Below are positions 46,363 to 58,300 of a stretch of DNA of 64,000 bases, piece after piece; within the stretch, counting starts at the first letter, position 1, and every line of letters begins with the position of its first letter. This stretch comes from Rugamonas violacea. GTDB taxonomy: Bacteria > Pseudomonadota > Gammaproteobacteria > Burkholderiales > Burkholderiaceae_D. The position numbers were made by a program, and so were the translations under genes. The stretch is from assembly GCF_016461825.1 (NCBI RefSeq), contig NZ_JAEMNU010000113.1, positions 180,984 to 244,983 of the forward strand. Reading direction: 5' to 3'. The notes under the pieces are model-generated. The model did not search any database and had not been told where the DNA came from. It worked only from the letters and a program-made list of their open reading frames with translations.

Positions 46363-49300
46363 TCAGCATTCGTCGTATTCGTCCAGTTGGTCGTCCGCCA
46401 CGCGCGCCGCCGCCAACGCGCGCGCCAGCGCGGCCACCGTGGCATCCTCGAAGAACGCCCGCAGCGCCACTTTGACGCCGCAGCGCTGCCGCACGGCGGC
46501 CAGCAGCGCGGTCGCCAGCATCGAGTGCCCGCCCAATTCAAAGAAGTCGTCGAGGCGGCCGACCCGTGGCACATCCAGCACTTCACGCCACAGCTGGGCC
46601 AGCAGCTGTTCCAGTTCGCCCTGCGGCGCCGCGTATGGCAGCGCCGCCGTGGCCGCCGCTTCCGGCGGCGGCAGCGCCTTGCGGTCGATCTTGCCGTTGG
46701 CGGTCAGCGGCAACGCCGCCAACGCCATGAAGGCGGCCGGTATCATGTAGTCGGGCAGCAGCGCGGCCAGCGCCGCGCGCAATGTCGGTGGCGGCGTCGC
46801 CGCGCCATCGGCCATCACCACATACGCCAGCAGACGCGCCTGCTCGCCGCTCTCGGCCACCACCAGCGCCTGGCGTACGCCGTCGCAGCCCAGCAAGCGC
46901 TGCTCGATTTCCCCCGGTTCGATGCGGAAGCCGCGCAGCTTGATCTGGTGGTCGTTGCGGCCGGCGTAGGCCAGGTCGCCATCGGCGCGCCAATAACCCA
47001 GGTCGCCGCTGCGGTAGAGCCGGCGCATGCCTTGGCCATCCGGGTCGGCCCACACGAAACGCTCGGCATCCAGTTCCGGCCGTTCGAAGTAGCCGCGCGC
47101 CAGGCCGGCGCCGCCCAGCAGGATTTCGCCGATGCAGCCCGGCGGCACCGGCTGCAGCCGGCTGTCGAGCACATACGCTTGCAGGTTGCTCAGCGGGCGC
47201 CCCAGCGCCACGGTCGCGCTGGGCGCGGCGCCGTCGCCTGTCGGCAGGCAGCGCTTGAGCGTGGCCCAGATGGTCGCCTCCGTCGGACCATAGGCGTTCC
47301 ACAACGCGCCGCAGCGCGCCAGCACGGCTTGCGCCAACGCGGCCGGCAGCGCTTCGCCGCCGCACACCGCCTTCAGCCCGGCGCTGCCCCGCCAACCGGC
47401 GCGCAGCAGCATCTGCCAGGTCGCCGGCGTGGCCTGCAACGCCGTCACCGCATGCCGCTCCAGCGCCGCCAGGAGCAGGTCAGGGTCCTGCGCCGCTTCA
47501 CGCCCGAGCAGCACCACTTGCGCGCCGCAGGCGAGCGGGAGAAACCATTCCAGCGCCGCGATGTCGAAACCGGCCGTGGTGACGGCCAGCAGGCGGTCCG
47601 AGGGCGCCAGCTGCAATTGCTCTTGCATCGCCAGCAGCAGGTTGCAGACCGCGCCATGTTCCACCATGACGCCTTTGGGACGGCCGGTCGAGCCGGAGGT
47701 GTAAATCAGATACGCCAGGTCGGACGGCTGGACGCCGCGCGCCGGGTTGTGCTCGGGCAGATCGTCGCGCAGCAGCGGGTTGGCGGGGCCGTCGAGCAGC
47801 AAGCGCGGCACCTCCGCCGCGTCGGCCAGGCCGGCCAGCGCCGTTTGCGTCAACATCAGCGCCGGACGGCTGTCGGCCAGCATATCGGCCAGCCGCACCG
47901 AATAGGCAGGGTCCAGCGGCACGTAGGCGGCACCCGCCTTCAACACGGCTAGCAGGGCGATCAACAACTCGGGAGCACGGTCAAGGCATACGGCAACGCG
48001 GTCATCCGCACGCAAGGCGAAGCTCGCCAGATGGTGGGCCAAACGGTTGGCGCGCCGGTTCAGTTGCGCGTAGGTGAGGCGGGTATCGCCACATTGCAGC
48101 GCCACTGCGTCCGGCGTGCGCACGGCCTGGGCCTCGAACAGCCCATGCACGCCGCCGCCGTGCTGCCAGGCGCGCGATGGGCCGGCCGCCAGCGCCAGCA
48201 CCGCCGCGCGCTGCGCCTCGGCCAGCAAGGGCAAGGCGGCGATGGCTTGGTGCTCATCGGCGCACATGCCCTCCAGCACCGCAACATAGGCGGCGGCATG
48301 GCGCTGCGCGGTCGCGTGGTCGAACAGTGCGGTCGCGTAAACCAGTTCGGCGCCAATGCCCGCGCCGCTGTCGGTCAGCGACAAGGCCAAGTCTTCATTG
48401 ACGCTCACGGCGGGCGCCTCGAGCGGCTCCAGCTCCAGTCCGGCCAACCGCAGCGCCTGCGCCTGCGGTGTGTTATTCATCGTCAGCATGGTCTGGAACA
48501 GCGGACCATGCGCCATGCTGCGTATCGGACGCAGCGCTTCCACCACTTGATCGAACGGCAAATCCTGGTGCTGGTATGCCGCCAGCGTGACCTGCCTCAC
48601 TCGCGCCAGCAGCCCGGCGACTTCAAGATCCCCGCCGCATGGCACGCGCAGCGCCAGCGTGTTGACAAAGAAGCCGATCAATCCTTCCACGTCGGCGCGC
48701 TGGCGATTGGCCACCGGCGTGCCGATCACCACCTCGTCTTGGCCGGACAGGCGCGCCAGCAGCGCGGCCCAGCCGCCCAGCAACACCATGAACAGGGTGG
48801 CGCCGTGGCGCTGCGCCAGCGCACGCAGCGACGCCGCCAGCGGCGCCGGCAATTCGAACGCCAGCCGCGCGCCGCCATGATCCTGCAGCGCGGGACGCGG
48901 ACGGTCGGTCGGCACGGCCAGCAGCGCCGGCGCGCCGGCCAACTGGCGGCGCCAGTAGTCGGCCTGGCTTTGCCGGCGCTCGCCTTGCAGCCAGTTGCGC
49001 TGCCAGTGCGCGTAATCGGCGTACTGGATCGCCAGCGGCGGCAAGGGATCGGCGCCACCGTCGGCGTACGCTTGGTACAGCGCACCGAATTCACGTACCA
49101 GCACCGCCACCGACCAGCCGTCGGAAATGATGTGGTGCTGGCAAACCAGCAGCATGTGTTCGTCGTCGGCGGTGCGCAACAATTGGCCGCGCACCAGCGG
49201 GCCGGCGGCAAGGTCGAATGGCGCGCCGAACACGGCCAGGCCGGCCTGACGCAGTGCCTGCTCGCGCTGCGCCGCCGGCGACCCGCGCAGATCGCTTTCC

Positions 49301-52300
49301 TCCAACGCAAAACCGGCCTGCGAGGCGATCAGCTGCACCGGCGCGCCATCCTGTTCGGCGAAGCGCGTGCGCAGGCTGTCGTGGCGCGCCACGATGCGGT
49401 CGAGCGCGGCGCGCAGCGCAACGCGGTCCAGCGCGCCGCGCAGGCGCAGTCCCAGCGGAATGTGATAGGCCGCGCTGGCGGCGCGGTCGAACTGGTCGAG
49501 GAACCACAGGCGCTGCTGCGCCCAGGACAGCTGCGGCGCCACACCGCGTGGCATCGGCTCGATGCGGCTCCAGCCGGCCGGTGCGCAGTCGGCCAACGCG
49601 CCGGCCAGCGCCGCCAAGGTTGGATGCTCAAACACCGCCGCCAGCGGCAACACCAGGCCCAACGCCTGGTGGACGCGCGCGGCCAGCTGGATCGCCAGCA
49701 GCGAATGGCCACCCAGCTCGAAGAAGTGGTCATCCAGGCCGACCTGCGCCACATTCAGTAGGCTTTGCCAAATGCCGGCCAGCGCCACTTCCGATGCGCC
49801 GTCCGGCGCGCGGTAGGCCTGCCTGCCATAGGCGTCCTGGTCGGGGGCCGGCAAGGCATGGCGGTCCAGCTTGCCGTTCGAGGTGAGCGGCAAGGTCTCC
49901 AACAGCACGAAGGCGGCCGGCAGCATATACTCGGGCAATTGCCCTGCCAAGGCCTTGCGCAACAGCGCCGCGCTCAGCTGCGCGGCAGGCGCCGCCACCA
50001 CATACGCCACCAGCCGCTGGTCGCCCGGCCGGTCCTCGCGGGCCAGCACGGCCGCTTCGCGCACGCCGTCGCAGGCTGCCAGACGCGCTTCGATCTCGCC
50101 CAGTTCCACCCTGAAGCCACGGATCTTGACCTGGAAGTCGGCGCGGCCCAAATATTCGATATCGCCACCTTCCAGGTAGCGCGCCAGATCGCCGGTACGG
50201 TACATGCGGCGATACTCCGCCGATGCATCGTCTGGCGCGAAGGGGTTGGCGACAAACCGCTCGGCGGTCAGCGCAGCACGGTTCAGATAGCCGCGCGCGA
50301 TGCCGGCACCGCTGATATACAGTTCGCCCGCCACCCCGGGTGGCACCGGATTCAAGCGCTCATCAAGCAGATAGGTGCGGGTGTTATGCATGGGAACGCC
50401 GATGGGCACGCAGGCGTGCCGCGCCAGCCCTGCCGCATTGGCCTCCCACACGTGCGAATACACCGTGTATTCGGTCGGACCGTAGCCATTGATGAAGCGG
50501 CAGTGCGCCGACCAGGCCTGCGCCAGGTCCGGCGGACAGGCTTCGCCCACCGAAACCACGGTAAAGCGCGACGGCTGCTCCAGCGCCGCCGGGTCCAACT
50601 GGCGTAGCAGCGACGGCACCAGCACCATCACGTGGATACCATGCCGGTTAATGCAAGCGACCAGGCGCTCCGGCGCCAAGTCGGCCGGCTCCAGCAGCAC
50701 CAGGGCGGCGCCGTTCAGCAGCGCCATCATGGTCTCGCCAACGGCACCGTCGAAACTATATGAAAACAGCTGGGCGACGCGGCTGTCGCCATCCAGGCGG
50801 TAATAGTGGCGCTGCCAGTTGGCCAGGTTCAGCACACCGCCATGCCCGACCATCACGCCCTTGGGAACGCCGGTCGAGCCGGAGGTATAGATCACATAGG
50901 CCAGGCTGTGCGGATGCATGCCCTGGCGCGGCGCCGGATTATGCTCCGGCGCCGCCGCGCCGTCGCACGGCGCGCCGTCCGCACCGAGGCGCAGCAACGG
51001 CAAATCGGCTTCCTGCAGCGCCGCCGGCAACGTGCCGTCGGCGACCAGCACCACCGGCCCACTGTCGGCCAACATGAAGGCCAGACGCTCGGCCGGATAA
51101 GCGGGATCGAGCGGCACATAGGCGGCACCCGACTTGAGCACCCCCAGCAGCGCCGCCAGCACCGCAACGCCGCGGGCGGCGCAGACGGCGACACGGTCGC
51201 CGGGCTGCACGCCAGCCGCCAGCAGGCGGTGCGCCACCTGGTTGGCGCGGCGGTTCAGCTCACCGTAGCTCAGCTGCCGGTCGCCATGCACCAGCGCGCA
51301 CGCCTGTGGCCGCGCCGCTGCGCAAGCTTCGAAGCGGGCATGAATCGGCTGCTGATCCGGATACGGGAACGCGGTGGCATTGTAGTCATCGAGCAGCATG
51401 GCGCGTTCGGCGGCAGGCAGCACCGGCAGCGCCAGCACTGGTTGCGACGGCTGTTCGAGCAGCGCCTCGGCCAGCGCCGCCACCGCCGTCGCCGCATAGC
51501 CGGCCAGACGCTGCGCATTGGCGCTACCGACACATTGCGCGTTCAGCGCGAAGTCCTGTTCCAGTTCGTCGACCGACAGCGTGACTGGATAATTGGTGCG
51601 CTCCTCCACCGCCAGCACGCGCACGCCAGCCCACATGCCCTGCTCCCGGGCGGCGCCATGCAGGCGCGTATGCCGGTAATTGAGCAGCGCGGTAAATAGC
51701 GGCATCGGCGCGGCGATGCCGCTGCAGCGCTGCGCCAGTCCGAGCGAGGCCTGCTCGTGCAGCAGCAGTTCACCCAGCGCGGCATGGCAAGCGCGCACGG
51801 CTTTTGCGGCATCGCTGCCGGCCAGCCGCAGGCGCAGCGGCAGCGTATTAATAAACATGCCCAGCGTATCCTGCATCTCCGCGCCGCCGTGCAGGCGGCC
51901 CGACAGCACCGTGCCGAACACCACGTCGTCGCGGCCGCTGCACTGGCCCAGCACCTGCGCATAAGCCACGTGGAACAGCACCGCCGGCGTCACGCCGTAA
52001 CGGCGCGCCGCCTCACGCACCTGTAAAGCCGCCTTGGTGGGCAGGCGCAAGCGCGCCTCCTGCACTTGCCAGCCATCGCCGCGCACATCGAGCACGCCGA
52101 ATGGCGCGGTCGGCTCCGCCACATCGGCCAACTGGCGGCGGAAGTATGCGGCATGTTCCTCATGCCCGGCCGCTTCGGTGCGGGCGATGAAGGCGCGGTA
52201 AGGTTGAAGCGCCGGCAACTGCGCCGCGCGTCCGCTCAAGATGGCGCCGATTTCGCCGATCAAGAGGTCTAGCGTGACGTGGTCGCAGACGATATGGTGA

Positions 52301-55300
52301 TAAAGCAGCGCCAGCAGCCAGCGGCCGGACGCCGCATCGGCCATGACATGGGCGCGCAGCAACGGCGCCTGGCGCAAGTCCAGTCGCTGCCGCTGCGGAT
52401 CGCAATGCGCCATGAGCTGTTCCAGCGCCGCCCCATCCGCCGCCGGCAATTCTTCGACGCCCAGCGGCGCCTCCCGCAACACCACCTGCACCGGCCGCGC
52501 CAGGCCCTCCCAGTGAATGGCGGTGCGCAGGATGTCGTGGCGCGCCAGCGCATCGTCCATCGCGGCCATGAAGCGGTCCAGATGCGCGCGGCTGTCGAAG
52601 TCCAGCACCAGCCGCTGCAGATAGGCGTCCCCCTGCTGCTGCAACAGATGGTGGAACAGGATGCCCTCCTGTAGCGGTCCGAGCGGATAAATATCCTGAA
52701 TGTTGGCGGCACCACCCGGTACCGCAGCACAAATGCGCTCCAGCGCATCCTGCTCCAACCCCGCCAACGCCGTCATGGCGGGCGTAATCACAGTAGCGCC
52801 CGGCGGAATCACGCCGCTTGGCGCCGCCGGCGCCGCTGCCGGCAGCGGCAGCGCCGACGCGGCGCTGGCCAGGTCGCACAGTACCGGATGTTCGAAGACG
52901 GTGCGGACATCCGCCCCCAGTCCCTGCGCGCGTAATTGCGAAATCAGGCTGACCACCAGCAGCGAGTGGCCGCCCAGTTCGAAGAAATTGTCGTGGCGGC
53001 CGACCCGCTGCGCGCCGAGCAGTTCCTGCCACAGCTGCGCCAGCGCCGTCTCGGTCGCCCCCACCGGTTCGGCGTAGGCGCGGCTGGCGAGCGCATCGTC
53101 TTCCGGCGCCGGCAGCGCGCGCCGGTCCAACTTGCCGTTCGGCGTCAGCGGCAAGGCCGCCAGCGCCACGAACGCGGCCGGCACCATATACTCCGGCAAC
53201 TGCGCCGCCAGCAGCCGGCGCAGCGCGCCGGCGTCCGGCGCGCCGCCCTCCCGCGCCACCAGATACGCCACCAGGCGCCGGTCGCCCGGCCGGTCTTCGC
53301 GCACCACCACCACCGCCTCGCGCACGCCCTGGCATGCCAGCAGGCGGGCCTCCACCTCGCCCGGCTCGATGCGGTAGCCGCGCAGCTTGACCTGGAAGTC
53401 GTTGCGGCCGCGGTAGTCGATCACCCCGTCGGCGCGCCGGCGCGCCATGTCGCCGCTGCGGTACATGCGCCCGCCGGCGTGGAACGGGTCGGCCAGGAAG
53501 CGCTGCGCATTCAATTCCTCGCGCCGGTGGTAGCCGCGCGCCACGCCGGCGCCGCCGATATAGATTTCCCCTTCCACGCCGGGCGGCACCGGCTGCCGCT
53601 GCGCATCGAGCAGGTAAATCCGGGTATTCGCGATCGGCAGGCCGATCGGCACCTCCGGCTGCGCCTCGTCCACCTGCCGCGCCTCGTGCACGATACAGCC
53701 CACCACCGTCTCGGTCGGCCCGTATTCATTGACGATGCGCGTGGCCGGGCTAAGCCGGCGCCACAGCGCCACCGTCGCCGCCGCCAGCGTCTCGCCGCCC
53801 ACCACAAACAAACCCACCTGCGCGCGCAGCGTGTCCGGCCGCAGGCGCTGGCCCAGCAGCGCCAGGTGCGCCGGGGTGATTTTCACCAGATCCCAACGGC
53901 CGTCCCGCCGCAGGCCCGCTTCCAGCTGGTCCAGTTCGGCACCGTCGCGCAACAAGGTGGCGCAGCCGCCGCTCAGCAACGGCAGATACAGGCCGGTGAT
54001 GGTGGCGTCGAACGCCAGCGGCGACAGCACCAGCGTGTCCAGCGGCCCCGCCGCCGCCGCGTAGGCTTGCAGCGCCCAGTGCAGGTAATTGTTTAGCGCC
54101 GCGTGTTCGATCATCACGCCCTTGGGCACGCCGCTCGAACCGGAGGTGTACATCAGGTACGCCAGGTGGCGCCGCGTCAGGCCGGCCACGCTGGGATTGT
54201 GCTGCTGCGCAGCGGCCGGCGCGCCCCGGTATTCCGCGCCGTCGAGCACGATGACGCGCAGCAGGCTCGACGCCGGCAACAGGTCTTCCTGCGCCAGCAG
54301 CGTCACCACCGCCACCGGGGCGCAATCGGCCAGCAGTTGCGCCAGCCGCTGCGGCGGCTGCGCCGCATCCAGCGGCACATAGGCGCAGCCGGCCTTCAAG
54401 ATGCCCCATAGCGCCACCACCATGTCCGGGCTGCGCTCCAGACAGATCGCGATGCGGTCGTCCGGCCGCACGCCCAGCGCCAGCAGCCGGTGCGCCAACA
54501 CGTTGGCGCGCGCATTGAGCTGGGCATAGCTGATCCGCTCGCCCTCGTAGGCCAGCGCCGGCGCGTCGGGCGTGGCCGCCGCCCGGGCTTCGAAGACCTG
54601 GTGCGCCAGGCCGGTCGGCCCGAAATCGCGCGCCGTGCGGTTGCAATCGTCGAGCTGGGCGCGGCGTTCGGCATCGTCCAGCAGCGCCAGGGCGCCCACC
54701 GGCCGGGCCTCGTCGCCCGCCATCGCCGCCAGCAGCCGCTTGAAATAGCCGCCGAAGCGCAGCACCGTGGCCTCCTCGAACAGGTCGCCGGCGTATTCGA
54801 TTTCGCAGGCGATATCCCGGCCGCCGTCCGAGAACGACAGCGACAGGTCGAACTTGGCCATCACCTGCGGCGCCTCCAGCGGCGCCAGGCGCAAGCCCGC
54901 CAGCGTCAACTCGCCCTGGCGCGGCGTGTCGTTGTGCGTGATCATGCTCTGGAAGATCGGGCTGTGGCCCATGTGGCGCGGCGGCTTGAGCGCCTCCACC
55001 ACCTGCTCGAACGGCACATCCTGGCGCCGGTACGCCGCCAGCGTCGTCTGGCGCAGTTGCGCCAGCAGCTGCGCCACCGTCACGTCGCCATCGAAGCGCA
55101 CCCGCAGCGGCAGCGCATTGACGAAAAATCCGATCAGCGCTTCGCTTTCGGGCCGCTGGCGGTTGGCCACCGCCGCCCCCACCACCACGTCGTCCTGCCC
55201 GGACAGGCGCGCCAGCAGCGCCGACCAGCCGGCCAGCATGACCACAAACGGGGTGCAGCCATGGCGCTGCGCCAACGCGCGCACCTGCTGCGCCAACTCT

Positions 55301-58300
55301 GGCGCCAGCGCGCAGCGCACCTTGCCGCCGGCATAGCTTTGCTGGGCCGGACGCGGCCGGTCCGTCGGCAGCGTCAGCAGCGCCGGCGCCCCCTCCAGGT
55401 GGCTGCGCCAGTGCTCCAGTTGTTCCCGCAAACGCTCACCTTGCACCGTGGCGCGCTGCCAGTGCGCATAGTCGGCATACTGGATCGCCAGCGGCGCCAG
55501 CGGGTCGGGCCGGCCCTGGCTGAAGGCGGCGTACAACGCGCTCACCTCGCGCACCAGGATCCCCATCGACCAGCCGTCCGAAACGATATGGTGCTGCGTC
55601 ACCAGCAGCACATGTTCGCGCTCGCCCAACCGTAGCAGGCGGCCGCGCACCAGCGGCCCGGCCGCCAGGTCGAACGGCCGGCAGTACTCATCCACCGCGG
55701 CGCGCTGCACCGCAGCGGCCTGCTCCGCCCCGCCCAGCTGCGACAGCTCGCCGCGCTCCAGCGCAAAGCTGGCCGGCGCCGCGATGCATTGCCGCGGCAT
55801 GCCGTCCGCGCCCTCGGCAAAGGTGGTGCGTAGGCTTTCATGGCGCGCCACCAGCCGGTCCAATGTCGCCTGCAACGCCGCCACGTCCAGCACGCCGCTG
55901 AGGCGCAAGCCGACCGCGATATGGTAGGCGGCGCTGGCCGCCGAATCGAGGCGGTCCAGAAACCAGAGGCGCTGCTGCGCCATCGACAGCGGCAATGGCG
56001 CTATACGCGGCACGGCGACGATGGCCGGCCCGCTGTCAACACCGCCGGCCACCACCACCGCAGCCATCTGGGCCAGCGTAGGATGCGCAAACAGCTCGCT
56101 CAGCTGCAGTTCCACGCCCAAGGCCTGGCGGATGCGCGTGACGAGTTGCACCAGCAGCAGCGAGTGGCCGCCCAGTTCGAAGAAATTGTCGTGGCGGCCG
56201 ACCCGCTGCGCGCCGAGCAGCTCCTGCCACAGCTGCGCCAGCGCCGTCTCGGTCGCCCCCACCGGTTCGGCGTAGGCGCGGCTGGCGAGCGCATCGTCTT
56301 CCGGCGCCGGCAGCGCGCGCCGGTCCAACTTGCCGTTCGGCGTCAGCGGCAAGGCCGCCAGCGCCACGAACGCGGCCGGCACCATATACTCCGGCAACTG
56401 CGCCGCCAGCAGCCGGCGCAGCGCGCCGGCGTCCGGCGCGCCGCCCTCCCGCGCCACCAGATACGCCACCAGGCGCCGGTCGCCCGGCCGGTCTTCACGC
56501 ACCACCACCACCGCCTCGCACACGCCCTGGCATGCCAGCAGGCGGGCCTCCACCTCGCCCGGCTCGATGCGGTAGCCGCGCAGCTTGACCTGGAAGTCGT
56601 TGCGGCCACGGTAGTCGATCACCCCATCGGCGCGCCGACGCGCCAGGTCGCCGCTGCGGTACATGCGCCCGCCGGCGTGAAACGGGTCGGTCAGGAAGCG
56701 CTGCGCATTCAATTCCTCGCGCCGGTGGTAGCCGCGCGCCACGCCGGCGCCGCCGATATAGATTTCCCCTTCCACACCCGGCGGCACCGGCTGCCGCTGC
56801 GCATCGAGCAGGTAAATCCGGGTATTCGCGATCGGCAGGCCGATCGGCACCTCCGGCTGCGCCTCGTCCGCTTCCCGCGCTTCATGTACGATGCAGCCCA
56901 CCACCGTCTCGGTCGGCCCGTATTCATTGACGATGCGCGTGGCCGGGCTAAGCCGGCGCCACAGCGCCACCGTCGCCGACGCCAGCGTCTCGCCGCCCAC
57001 CACAAACAAACCCACCTGCGCGCGCAGCGTGTCCGGCCGCAGGCGCTGGGCCAGCAGCGCCAGATGCGCCGGGGTGATTTTCACCAGATCCCAACGACCG
57101 TCCCGCCGCAAGCCCGCTTCCAGCTGGTCCAGTTCGGCGCCGTCGCGCAGCAAGGTGGCGCAGCCGCCGCTCAGCAGCGGCAGATACAGGCCGGTGATGG
57201 TGGCGTCGAACGCCAGCGGCGACAGCACCAGCGCGTCGAGCGGCCGCCCCGCCGCCGCCGCGTAGGCTTGCAGCGCCCAGTGCAGGTAATTGTTCAGCGC
57301 CGCGTGTTCGATCATCACGCCCTTGGGCACGCCGCTCGAACCGGAGGTGTACATCAGGTACGCCAGGTGGCGCCGCGTCAGGCCGGCCACGCTGGGATTG
57401 TGCTGCTGCGCCGTGGCCGGCGCGTCCCGGTACTCCGCGCCGTCGAGCACGATGACGCGCAGCAGGCTCGACGCCGGCAGCAGGTCTTCCTGCGCCTGCA
57501 GCGTCACCACCGCCACCGGGGCGCAATCGGCCAGCAGCTGCGCCAGCCGCTGCGGCGGCTGCGCCGCATCCAGCGGCACATAGGCGCAGCCGGCCTTCAA
57601 GATGCCCCATAGCGCCACCACCATGTCCGGGCTGCGCTGCAGGCAGATCGCGATGCGGTCGTCCGGCAGCACACCGAGCGCCAGCAGCCGGTGCGCCAAC
57701 ACGTTGGCGCGCGCATTGAGCTGGGCATAGCTGATCCGCTCCCCCTCGTAGGCCAGCGCCGGCGCGTCGGGCGTGGCCGCCGCCCGGGCTTCGAAGACCT
57801 GGTGCGCCAGGCCGGTCGGCCCGAAATCGTGCGCCGTGCGGTTGCAATCGTCGAGCTGCGCGCGGCGTTCGGCATCGTCCAGCAGCGCCAGGGCGCGCAC
57901 CGGTTGGGCCTCGCCGTCCGCCATCGCCGCCAGCAGCCGCTTGAAATAGCCGCCGAAGCGCAGCACCGTGGCCTCCTCGAACAGGTCGCCGGCGTATTCG
58001 ATTTCGCAGGCGATGTCCCGGCCGCCGTCCGAGAACGACAGCGACAGGTCGAACTTGGCCATCACCTGCGGCGCCTCCAGCGGCGCCAGGCGCAAGCCCG
58101 CCAGCGTCAACTCGCCCTGGCGCGGCGTGTCGTTGTGCGTGATCATGCTCTGGAAGATCGGGCTGTGGCCCATGTGGCGCGGCGGCTTGAGCGCCTCCAC
58201 CACCTGCTCGAACGGCACGTCCTGGCGCCGGTATGCCGCCAGCGTCGTCTGGCGCAGTTGCGCCAGCAGCTGCGCCACCGTCACGTCGCCATCGAAGCGT

